Shown: positions 41,941 through 51,367 of the stretch, piece after piece
Layout of the letters: each line of letters begins with the position of its first letter
Position numbering within the stretch: position 1 is the stretch's first letter
Source: Stagonosporopsis chrysanthemi
Lineage: Eukaryota; Ascomycota; Dothideomycetes; Pleosporales; Didymellaceae
Length of the DNA stretch: 63,315 nt
Reading direction: 5' to 3'
Assembly (NCBI GenBank): GCA_022560025.1
Contig: JAFISE010000174.1
Coordinates: forward strand, 1-63,315
Program-made: the position numbers and the translations under genes
Notes under the pieces: model-generated
What the model was told of the DNA's origin: nothing
What the model saw: only the letters and a program-made list of their open reading frames with translations
Databases searched by the model: none

Positions 41941-43349
41941 CAGGCTTGGTCAAGGCAGGAATAGATCAGGAAATGACGGGCTGCCTTTGATAAACAATCT
42001 AAGACGATGTAGTCTTGTAGTTAGTCAGTCACTCTGCAAAGGTTACACTCATCCACTGTGGGGGCCTCCATTAAGTTCAAAAGGCTAGAAATAGCTCAAT
42101 AAACTCTATTTTGGAAGGCAGGATGAACGACCGGTACGACGAGTACGAACCTGGTGCTTTGGTGTCAGCTTTGCTATGCTTGTCGGGCTCGATAATATCG
42201 CTCTTGATCAGCATCTTGCGTGATGCGTGTTGTCTTTGTGCTTTTTCGATTTTGAACATCGCGTCTGCAAGATCCTCGCTCGCTGCAACAATGAGACCAG
42301 GCAGTGGTGCTGCTGCAACAGTGAGTCGAAGGGTAGGCTGGAGTCATTAGCGCCACTCACGGCGTCAATGCGTTGGTCTGAGATGGATAGAGAAGCTTGA
42401 TATGGACACTTGGACAGCCTTGCGGTGATTGAGTGCGCATGTACCAGCGAAAGGGCTGAAGTGCTGAATGTAGATGCGTGAAGTAGGAAGGAAAGAAGGC
42501 TAGATACATGCATCCAAGAAGAGTTGACGAAGCTTGGGTCACTTGGCTATACATTCGCGGTACGTACTACGTGACAGGTCCAAGGGTTTCCCCTCGCGCC
42601 AGATCAACGGCACTGGTGTCAACTCCTTATGATTCGCACACCAGTAGTTCGGTCTGAATTCTGACCTTTACACCCACCTTTGCGCCACTATGCTGAGCGA
42701 AATCGACCAGGGTAGGCCGATGCAAGAACGACGAGAAGAGGTGCAGTGAGCACGAACTCGAACGACATGGCGACTGCAGTTGCAACCGGTATGGTGTGAC
42801 CCATACTGGCTCCGTCGTCGATTCGGCGTTCCATGATCGTGTAGGAAACTAGGGTGACGCGCGGGTGCTAGCTCTTGTTAATAGTGTTTGATGTGCCTAT
42901 ACCTGAAAAACAGCAAGGCAAGCTTTCTTGCACTTTGAGGTCGACATACCGTGGACGTATAGTTACCTACGCACTGTTACCGAGCGTCTTCGTACAATGA
43001 ACCCTCAACAAGGCAGCAGAGGTGAGCATTTGACGACACCCAAACAGCACTCGATATGAATACATCGAATGTGTAGAGATGAGTCGTAGCTGTCGGCATG
43101 ATATCTGACATTGCACGATTGTAACGCGTAAAGCGTTCGCTGTATGACGGGCCGACGCTACGGGTAGGATGTTTTGTCTTGGCTACTGGTACGGTACGGT
43201 ACTTGCGCAGATGCTCTCATCGTGTGATAGAGAGCATAACAGGCAGCACTGGAGCTGTAAACTCACGCTGCTGCATTCAGTTTGCGGTGCCTCTCCTTTC
43301 TACAGGTCCTGTGGGTGCAGGCGAACCTGTTGTCGCAGTTGGCTACCCT
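41941..43349. other. intergenic with a second coding-like relic
   Basis: On the minus strand 42077-42320 is protein-like (LIVAASEDLADAMFKIEKAQ, then DIIEPDKHSKADTKAPGSYS, ending at TGA 42077) and is listed separately. The remainder, to the 3' end of the LAT gene at 43350, shows no gene. Confidence 0.4.
42077..42320 (-). pseudogene. coding-like relic, possibly another helicase fragment
   Basis: About 80 open codons without a supported start. LIVAASEDLADAMFKI resembles in pattern the motif-Ia-like block of the neighbouring helicase relic (WVQSPMNKNINEIAMK): hydrophobic pair, small residues, Asn/Asp, then Ile/Met-[AF]-Lys. Upstream I see no Walker A motif. It may be part of the same dead gene family or unrelated. 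Confidence 0.28.
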
Positions 43350-44991
43350 TTAGGAAGATCTCGAGCGCAGGGTGCCGATCACAGAACCCACGAGCAAAAG
43401 ACCAGCGAGGACTCCACTCTGTACTGGTGCAAACATCGCGCTGCGCACAATGACCAGAGTGCCGACTACAACAAAGGTCACCGGTAGCAGTATCATTGGC
43501 CGATAAGGGCGCTCGAGCTGAGGCTCCCGGCGTCGTAATATCAGCAAACCGATGACAGTGCTGACGTAGAACACCCATTCCGCCATTCCAACGAAGGTTA
43601 ACAGAGCTCGAAAACTGCCTGTGGAAATGTAAAGTAACGTGATCACAAGGGCAAGCATATTGGCGTAACTAGACTCCAGTCAATACGGGGCTTTGCGCAC
43701 GGTTGAGGGATACGTACATTGGAGCATCGAAGCGTGAGGCTGTAGAAGAACGAGCGTCCTCGTGACTCAACATGGGGAGACCGCGTTTGCTGAAGAAAGC
43801 AGGGAGGTAGTTACGCTGCGAAGCGGCAACAGTGAGTCGTCCTACCGAGAAAACGTTACTCGTGACTGAGCCCGCACAGGAAATGGCAACGAGTATCGTG
43901 ATGAGGATGCCTGCAGGTCGACCCAAAAGAGACGACGCAGCAGAGACAGCCACAGCATTGTTGGCGCTTAATTTGTCCCACGAGAGTAGAATGTAGTACG
44001 CAATGTTTACAAACTCGAAAGAGGAAAGCACTACCACCATGGCTGCTTTGATGGCTTTTGGGAGAGAGCGCCCAGGATCTCGAATCTCACTGGCGACGAC
44101 ATTGGCCTGCTGGCATTAGCTGTACAATCTATACGTGTCGAAACAAGAAACGCCTACGTTGTCCCAGCCATCATAGGCCCAAAGACCCCCATATATCGCT
44201 GCACAGTAATGACCATAGCGCTCCCAGGTGCTGATTGAATCCCAGTTGACAGTGTGACCTTCTGATATTGTCGGACGTGTTTCGAACCAGTTCTTTGAAT
44301 ACCAGTCTGAAGAAGATCCTGAGAGAGACGAGTCAGGGCTGACCAAGTGCGCAATGACTGCGACCAAACCGCCAAGGACTATAAGGCCGACCGTAGAAAT
44401 CTTGAAAACTGTAAATGATTCGCTCAGTCGTAGTGTGAACTTGGTGTTGATGGAATTGAGCAAGACCATGGAAACAAATGCTATAGCAGCGATGAGCTTC
44501 AGCAGCCATCCAGCAAGAGGTTCACCCGAGCTGACGGATCCAATGGACTCGGCAATCACGATGCTTTGAATAGCCATCGAAGAGGGTTTGACAGCCATGA
44601 TGTAGATCCAGGCCATAAGGAAAGCAGCCGTATCACCATACACGTGACGTAAGTATTCCTGCATGCCTCCATTCAGTGGTAATGCAGCACCCAGCTCCGC
44701 GAACGAAGCTGCGCCGGCCCATGACAGGATACCTCCAAGGACCCAGACAAGCAGTGCAGCACCAGGTGAGGGCACGTTGCTATCAACTTGAGCTGGACTG
44801 GCGAAGATGCCCGAACCGATCTGGAGCGTGACGAGAACAGCAAACGCATGTCGGGTTGTAAGCTGTTTGGATGCCTGCTGTGATCCTTGGGAGGGCGTTG
44901 TTGAAGGTCGTCGACCCAGTAGCGGCTCTGTCTCTGGTGTAGATTTTGGAATCTGGTCCTGATTCGGCGTCTCAGAGATGAGGGCGCTCAT
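43350..44991 (-). CDS. LAT-type amino-acid permease (APC superfamily)
   Basis: Three exons: 44991-44158, 44106-43718 and 43668-43350, with introns of 51 and 49 bases, 513 residues. ATG 44991 is the first in-frame ATG; the upstream open frame has none. After a Ser/Thr-rich cytosolic N-terminus the first helix reads HAFAVLVTLQIGSGIFASPAQV with the GSGIF substrate loop. The third-helix region (SWAGAASFAELGAALPLNGGMQEYLRHVYG) and the sixth-helix region (YGGLWAYDGWDNANVVASEI) match fungal LAT/methionine-permease relatives. Twelve helices can be counted. It likely exchanges or imports neutral amino acids at the plasma membrane; substrate not assignable. Divergent from the PP2A-A gene. Confidence 0.88.
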
Positions 44992-45617
44992 GTTTAAAGA
45001 AAGCTCAACAGCAGAACCAGCGAAGGCGGAGCAGAGTTGTTGTATGCACAATAGCAGTGCACCGGACTGTCCAGCTTCACAAAGAGGTGCTGAAAGAGCC
45101 GAGCACACACGAGAAGAAGGCAATCTAAACTAGTCACGCGTGCGACATCGCAGTGATGCTTGATTTCAGGCTGTGGCTGGGTCGCGGTATCCCCATGCGC
45201 CGCTTGCTTGGCGAAGTGGGATGAACTCAGAGAGGTCTTCAGCACCAAAGAACGACCCAGACCACGCCATACCGCCCGCTCAAACATCGAATCACCCACA
45301 CGCACAAAGACACGTCGAATCCGGGGCAGACGGCTCTCAACCCTTCCCAGACACCTGTCTTGCGCCCGCCGCAAGTGCTGTCGCCCCGCGTGCTTTAATA
45401 TTCCCAGTTTCGCTTGCCTGCCAACACCTGGTACGTCAACACGCTCCGTGCCTGAGCAGCTGCCCCCACACCGCCCATCGCAAGCTTACGCCTTTCAAGA
45501 ACGCAACGCCCGCTGGAGCCCCTTTGCTTCTCCACTTGCGCCACTTCTCCTGAGACCGCTCAGGACGACCCCTAGCCCCGAACGCAGCCCTGCGCAGCCC
45601 GACCGTCACAGCCCACC
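44992..45617. promoter_or_regulatory. divergent upstream region of LAT permease and PP2A-A genes
   Basis: 626 bases between two starts. The half nearest the PP2A-A gene is C-rich, as in leaders of housekeeping genes. A donor-like GGTACGTC near 45430 might begin a leader intron of that gene, but no acceptor could be fixed. Confidence 0.4.
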
Positions 45618-47661
45618 ATGGACGCACAAAACGACGAACTCTACCCAATCGCTGTCCTCATCGACGAGCTCAAGCACGATGATGTGATTCTGCGACTGAA
45701 CGCCATCCACCGTCTCAACACCATAGCTCTCGCACTGGGCGCCGAGCGGACACGGGATGAGCTGATACCCTTCCTCGACGGTATGCTTTGCTTGCGCTGG
45801 CGAACGCATAGTGTGCATGTATACTAACCTATCGCGCAGAATCTGTTGAGGACGAGGATGAGGTACTTACTGCGTTGAGTGAGGAATTGGGCAAGTTCGT
45901 CGAGTACGTTGGTGGCCCTGAGCACGCACATGTGCTTCTGTCGCCCTTAGAGAATCTGGCTGCGATAGAGGAGCCGCTCGTCCGCGAGAAGGTGCGCTGT
46001 CTCGACATCCTAAAAACCCTGCTTGTGCTAACATGTATAGGCCGTCGAATCTCTCAACAAGATCTGCGAAGAGCTGTCACAGCAGCAGATCGAGGATGCC
46101 TTTATCCCTCTCGTCATGCGCCTCTCAAAAGCAGACTGGTTCACCTCAAAGATCTCCGCGACCGGTCTCTACCAAACACCCTACACCCGCGCCACACCTC
46201 CCTCGCAGGAAGCCCTTAGACAGCACTACGGTCAGCTAGTGCACGATGACACTCCCATGGTCCGAAGACAAGCGGCAAACAACCTCGCAAAGTTCATAAA
46301 GGCCATGCCACACTCCATCGTCGTCGATGAGATGATCCCCCTATTCCAACACCTTGCGGCAGACGACCAGGACAGCGTCAGGCTCCTTACGGTGGACATT
46401 CTCATTGCGATCGCAGAGGCAGTGCCCAAGGAGCAGCAATCCAGCCATGGCGTGTTGCTGACTGCTCTGCGAAGCCTTTTCGAGGACAAGAGCTGGAGGG
46501 TGCGCTATATGGTCGCAGATCGATTTGAAAAGATCGCGAAGGCCGTGGATGAGGAGGTTGTCAACCGCGATCTCGTCCCAGCTTTCGTCAAGCTTCTCAA
46601 GGACACTGAGGCGGAGGTCCGCAGCGCAATCGCTGGGCAAATTCCTGGGTTCTGCGCACTTCTCGAGCGCGAGACCCTTCTCCATGAGATCATGCCTAGC
46701 ATTGAGGAGCTGGTCTCGGATCAGTCACAGCACGTCCGCGCTGCCCTCGGCACGCAGATTAGTGGGCTTGCGCCCATCCTCGGAAAGGAAGAGACTATTT
46801 CACACCTACTTCCCATGTTCCTCCAGATGCTCAAGGACGAGTTCCCCGATGTTCGTCTGAACATCATCTCAAAGCTCGAGTCCGTCAACAACGGTATGTA
46901 TAAGATTCAAGACAATATGTTCAAACGCTAATCCCAGACAGTAATCGGCATCGAACTTCTCTCGCAATCCCTTCTCCCCGCCATCGTTCAGCTCGCCGAA
47001 GACAAGCAATGGCGTGTTCGCCTCGCGATTATCGAATACGTCCCCCTCCTTGCCTCGCAGCTCGGCGTCAAGTTCTTCGATGAGAAGCTCAGCAGCCTGT
47101 GCATGAGCTGGTTGGGCGACACCGTCTTCTCCATCCGTGAAGCCTCCACCCAGAACCTGAAGAAGCTCACTGAAGTCTTTGGTGTTGAGTGGGCCAACGA
47201 GGCGATCGTTCCCAAGGTTATGGCGATGGGCCAGCACCCCAACTACCTGTACCGAATGACTACTTGCTTCGCCGTTTCTGTAAGTTCGATGTCGCCAGAC
47301 GGTCTGCGCGCATACTAATCTGTGTTAGACCCTTGCACCTGCGCTCAGCCTTGACGTCATCGAGGCTTCTATCCTCCCTATGATGGACAAGCTTGTCAAC
47401 GATGACATTCCCAACATCCGATTCAACGTGGCAAAGTCGTACGGTGTCCTTGTCAACACACTAAAGCAGCTGCCTGAGGAGGGCACCGTTATTGCCTTGG
47501 AGAAGGCAGGCACGCCCGGCCAGGGTTGCCAGAAGGCGACAGATCTCATTACAAAGAGCATTTTGCCGAACCTTGAGAAGCTGCAGCAGGACGACGATGT
47601 TGACGTCAGGTATTTTGCGACAACGGCAGCACAGAGCTTCACAGAGGCGATGCAGACCTAG
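45618..47661 (+). CDS. TPD3: PP2A scaffold (A, 65-kDa regulatory) subunit
   Basis: Five exons: 45618-45780, 45840-45991, 46041-46893, 46942-47279 and 47329-47661 (introns 48-59 bases), 612 residues, the usual fungal length. The protein is a run of about 15 HEAT repeats from end to end, with typical pairs such as HDDTPMVRRQAANNLAKFIK, EDKSWRVRYMVADRFEKIAK, KDEFPDVRLNIISKLESVN, EDKQWRVRLAIIEYVPLLA and NDDIPNIRFNVAKSYGVLV. It scaffolds the catalytic C subunit and a variable B subunit of protein phosphatase 2A in cytosol and nucleus. Fungal orthologues are named Tpd3 (yeast) or Paa1 (fission yeast). In the last repeat region a loop rich in Gly and Lys (AGTPGQGCQKATD) follows EKAGT; it is in frame and probably a clade feature. 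Confidence 0.95.
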
Positions 47662-47961
47662 TGGGCGTTGCAGCGTCTGAAGGTGGAACCAGTCCTGTAA
47701 TGAGGTCACGGCTAGCATTCACGCACAAGTAATGACATGGATAGAAAGCGTCGGGAAGCCTAGGCTAACTTACTTGGGTGGAACCATGTACGCATTTGTA
47801 GCAATTAGGGCGGAAGAGCCCTTGTAGGTGGTAGTCGGCCATCAAATACATCTCTTCCAATGACAAAGTTGCGTTCACATGGTTGCGTTTGTACGTGTTT
47901 GAATGATTCGGAATTTCTTCATTGCGTATCTAGCTTACAACTTTCCCTTGGCCCCATCGAG
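47662..47961. other. convergent gap between PP2A-A and glutaredoxin genes
   Basis: 300 bases containing both 3' flanks; no gene seen. Confidence 0.5.
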
Positions 47962-48345
47962 TCAGATGGCGCCAGCGCTCTTGAGCAGGTTGGACAACTC
48001 GCCCTTCTTGGCCTGCAGATCCGAGTTACCACCAATGTGCTTCTTCGCAATGAAGATGTTGGGGACGGTAGACTGGCCGGTCAGCTCGGCGAGAGCAGAC
48101 TGAAGAGCGGAACCATCATCTGCTTTTCTGTTAGCTTTCTGCACTGTCGGCCAAAAAACCCCTGCTTGTCGCAGAAAACAATAGATGTACGCACCGACTT
48201 GGTCCAGCTCAATGGCGTAGAAGTTTGCGCCCGCGTCGCTCAGCAGCTGCTTGGTCTTCTTGCAGTAGGGGCAGTAGGACTTGGAGAAGACGGCGACGGC
48301 GTTCTCGTCGATGATGGACTGGACCTTGGTCTTTGAGGCGGACAT
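47962..48345 (-). CDS. dithiol glutaredoxin (CPYC)
   Basis: Two exons, 48345-48195 and 48119-47962, 102 residues, a standard class I glutaredoxin. The active site SYCPYCKK (Cys 25 and 28) follows the first strand (AVAVFSKS). Later elements are the TVP cis-proline loop (QSTVPNIFI), and GGNSDL, which binds glutathione together with KKHIGG. It reduces protein disulfides and glutathione-mixed disulfides with GSH. The leader is short and shows no targeting peptide, so a cytosolic form is likely. The 75-base intron (GTGCGT..AAAAGCAG, 48120-48194) is a multiple of three and has no stop, so unspliced mRNA would encode 25 extra residues after ELDQV; the spliced reading restores the family sequence ELDQVDDGSALQ. 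Confidence 0.93.
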   Translation of the reverse strand: MSASKTKVQSIIDENAVAVFSKSYCPYCKKTKQLLSDAGANFYAIELDQVGAYIYCFLRQAGVFWPTVQKANRKADDGSALQSALAELTGQSTVPNIFIAKKHIGGNSDLQAKKGELSNLLKSAGAI

Positions 48346-48984
48346 GGTGGCTGGGCTGGGGGCGCGGCTGAAGAAGCGGCGGATGATGGAGGAAATGGTT
48401 GCGGTATTGGCTGTTGGTTGCTCTGTCAGGGGAGTATCGAGACTAGGTATTGGGGACGACTTACAAGTTTTGTATGTGGATAGGTTTGGCGAGCGTGGAG
48501 GACTGATTGGTTATGTAGGGGTTTTGTAAAAGGCGATTTGGAATCCGGTGTGTCTGGATCGATGATAGGAGATTGATTAGTCAAGTTGTATGCGCGCCCC
48601 GCAGCTGCTGTGAAGCTTCGGGTATGACGTGCTTGCGAGAAGGTGCATTTTATTAGGAAGTTTTGGGTCGGAAGTGGCGGGCTTCCGTGAGCGCCGAGCG
48701 GAGCCTAATCTGGTCTACTCAGACGGATGACGAAAGGGTCCAAGATGTGAGCGCAGACCAAACTTTGAGATGCTGGAGTTTCTTAGAGCGTCTACAAGGC
48801 CAGGAAACATCTGTAAGCTTGAGCGAGGAGCTTGTACATTGCAATAGGATGCGTCCAAGGTAGCAACGCAGCGCGCGCCTCCCTTCCGAAACTCCCGGCG
48901 TGCTTCAGCATCAGCTGTTGGCCCGAAAGACGCGTCTTCAGGCACCAAACATTTCTCCCTTTCGTCATAAGCCTGCCATCCACC
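48346..48984. promoter_or_regulatory. divergent upstream region of glutaredoxin and LMBR1-like genes
   Basis: 639 bases between two starts, including a probable leader intron of the glutaredoxin gene (48423-48464). Confidence 0.4.
48423..48464 (-). other. possible 5'-UTR intron of the glutaredoxin gene
   Basis: On the minus strand CTT|GTAAGTCG at 48464 and CCCTGACAG ending at 48423 frame 42 bases about 80 bases before the ATG. The signals are canonical, although the length is at the lower limit for fungi. Confidence 0.35.
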
Positions 48985-51093
48985 ATGGCAACGACAATGT
49001 ACGCCGACGAGCCCTCGTACACGGCCACGTCCTCGGCGGCCGGCTCGACGGCCTTCTTCGTCATCTCCCTGCTGTCGATATGCGGTCTCGTACTGCTTCT
49101 GCTGCGTTACTACCTCCCGCTGCGCACAACGCCCGCATACGTCGTCGTCCCTGTATTCCTCGCCATCGCACTCCCCGCGAGCATCGTCGTGCTGCTCCCC
49201 ATCGACCTTGCCAGCAGCGCAGGCACTGATACAGACGGCGCACGAGGCATCTGGTTGAGTGACACAGTCGTGTACAAGGCGTGGCGCATAGTGTACTGGC
49301 TCACGTTTTCCCTCACTTGGGCGATCCTGCCGCTGTTGGGCGAGTACTGCGACTCTGGATATCGCGAGCCCAAGGCGAGGGTGCAGTATGCGCTGAGGAG
49401 CAATGGGCGGTACTGGGCGATCATGCTGGGATGTGGTCTCGTAGGATCCGTGTATCTGATTTGGTACAATGGATTTGAGCTGGACACATTCAAGTCCCTT
49501 GCCATGGCGCTGGCTTATACTTGGGGTTTGATACTGGGAATTTACCTTATGGGACACGGACTGGTTGCTTTCCCGAGGAGCCTGTTCAGATATGCGAGTA
49601 TCAGCGGGCGACTGAAGAAGATCCAAAGTCAAGCCCCGAAGGTGCACGAGAAGCTGGTCGAGGCGCTGGAGAAGCTTGATCAGCTCGAGCAGCAGGTTGT
49701 GCAGCTCAAGCAGAGGAAGAATGGCATTACAAGAGAGTTTCAGGAATGGATCGATGAGCTGGCAGAGAAGGGCAGCCTGCCTGAGAGCAGGATTGGATCT
49801 GTGGGGCGACAAAGTGCGACGACAGTCCCCCCCGTCATCACCGAGCGGTATCTGGCAGACTTGACAAGGAGGTTAAAGAGAGCTCGACACGCCAAGAATC
49901 GGTTCGAGAACGAGTGGGACATCATCGTTCGCAAAGCCATCCGGACGCAAGCGATTCTCGACTCAAAGGGCAGCCAGCGTCTTGAGTTTAAGAGCTCTGT
50001 CTATCCAGCTCCACAGCATTGGCACTCCCGCTTCACCATCCTTACTCCATACACGCGTTACCTCTTGCACGTTCACATCATTCCTGCGCTGACCTACTTC
50101 ACCTGGATCGTCACCATCTTCGCCTCGATCAGCATAGTGTGGTCTGAATGCGTGCGCGAGATCCAGGAGATCGGCGGCCACAAACTGTCCATCATCGGCT
50201 GGACTGTTGTCCATCGCCAGTCCTCCTCACGCTCACAGATCGGATTCGGTGGCCAGACCATAGCTGCAGCTTGGTTATGCTACATGTGCGTCTGCGCCTT
50301 CTATTCCCTGACTGAAGTCAAGATCTGGGGCAATCGCGCGCTCGTCCGGCGCAACACTTATCAAGAGAGCGCAACCTGGTACGGCCTGCAAGTCGCCAAG
50401 CTCACCGTCCCACTCAGCTACAATTTCCTCACCATGACCGACAAGCCCATCTGGAATGAAACCATGTTCCACAAGTTCCTCGGCCGGCTCATCGACCTTT
50501 CCCCGCTAGGCAAGAATTTCTCCGCCTTCTTCCCGATCTTCATCCTCGTCCCCGTCTTCGCTACCGCGTTCGGACTGTACGGTAAGATCCGCAACATCTG
50601 CGGCTTCGGGGACCTGCTTGAAGACGACGAGGATGACGCAGCCGCTTACGCTGGGACCGGCTCCTGGCGCGAGGGCCGCGCCCTCATCGAGCGCGAGGTC
50701 CAAGGCGCAAGCGGCAATGTGCTGGGCCTGAGTAGCCGCAACGGCGCAGCCACTTCGCCCCCGAGCGGACGATACACAGACGCACCTCTCGCGTCTGTCG
50801 GCGAACCAAGCAGCATCGCGGGCACGGTGTCAGACGCGCCTGCCCCGCGTACCCGACCGGAGCGCAGAAGACCCGTTGTCGAGGAGGACGAGGACGAGGG
50901 TAATTTCTTCGAGAACTTTGCTAGTCGTGTCAAGAACACGTTTGACGGTGCGGACTTTTCTTTTCCTAGACCAGCGTGGATGGGTGGCGACGATGAGGTA
51001 GATGCGGGGAGACGCGCGAGGGGGACGGATTCGAGAGAGGGGTTTTTAAGTCTCTTTGGGGGAAGAGCCGAAGAAGGGAGGGTCAGACTGTAA
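48985..51093 (+). CDS. LMBR1-like multi-pass membrane protein
   Basis: An intronless frame of 702 residues; ATG 48985 (CCACCATGG context) is the first in-frame ATG. Nine hydrophobic segments are visible: five in the first 230 residues (FFVISLLSICGLVLLLLRYYL, AYVVVPVFLAIALPASIVVLLP, VYWLTFSLTWAILPLL, WAIMLGCGLVGSVYLIWY, AYTWGLILGIYLMGHGLVAF) and four after residue 350. Between them is a cytosolic coiled coil (HEKLVEALEKLDQLEQQVVQ) and helical region. This is the LMBR1 layout, related to limb region 1 and lipocalin-receptor-like proteins. The C-terminal 150 residues are acidic and Ser/Pro-rich and end with FLSLFGGR. The function in fungi is unknown; a vesicle or plasma-membrane location is inference. 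Confidence 0.88.
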   Translation: MATTMYADEPSYTATSSAAGSTAFFVISLLSICGLVLLLLRYYLPLRTTPAYVVVPVFLAIALPASIVVLLPIDLASSAGTDTDGARGIWLSDTVVYKAWRIVYWLTFSLTWAILPLLGEYCDSGYREPKARVQYALRSNGRYWAIMLGCGLVGSVYLIWYNGFELDTFKSLAMALAYTWGLILGIYLMGHGLVAFPRSLFRYASISGRLKKIQSQAPKVHEKLVEALEKLDQLEQQVVQLKQRKNGITREFQEWIDELAEKGSLPESRIGSVGRQSATTVPPVITERYLADLTRRLKRARHAKNRFENEWDIIVRKAIRTQAILDSKGSQRLEFKSSVYPAPQHWHSRFTILTPYTRYLLHVHIIPALTYFTWIVTIFASISIVWSECVREIQEIGGHKLSIIGWTVVHRQSSSRSQIGFGGQTIAAAWLCYMCVCAFYSLTEVKIWGNRALVRRNTYQESATWYGLQVAKLTVPLSYNFLTMTDKPIWNETMFHKFLGRLIDLSPLGKNFSAFFPIFILVPVFATAFGLYGKIRNICGFGDLLEDDEDDAAAYAGTGSWREGRALIEREVQGASGNVLGLSSRNGAATSPPSGRYTDAPLASVGEPSSIAGTVSDAPAPRTRPERRRPVVEEDEDEGNFFENFASRVKNTFDGADFSFPRPAWMGGDDEVDAGRRARGTDSREGFLSLFGGRAEEGRVRL

Positions 51094-51367
51094 GGTTTAT
51101 GGTGAGATGATTAGGTTGGGTGGGACTAGACTAGGACTTGCATTGCGCGGTGTGGGGATTGGCGTTTGGGGGTTGTAAAGGTGATACGAAGGTGATGGGG
51201 TTCTTCTATTCATTCAAGAGAACAAGTAAAGTAGACTTTGTAATAACGACATTGCCATACGGATTGCAACAACACGATTTCACCTTTATCCAACCCAATC
51301 GACCTCCCAATTACAAAACGGTCCCAGTCCACATGCTCGTCAAGTCCGATCCCCATGCGCATGGTCC
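51094..51367. other. convergent gap between LMBR1-like and Sea4 genes
   Basis: Short 3' flanks of both genes; nothing else seen. Confidence 0.5.

Noticed and set aside
48715..49812. 365-codon minus-strand ORF
   Set aside because: It is antisense to the LMBR1-like gene and has no domain; a shadow of a GC-rich coding strand.
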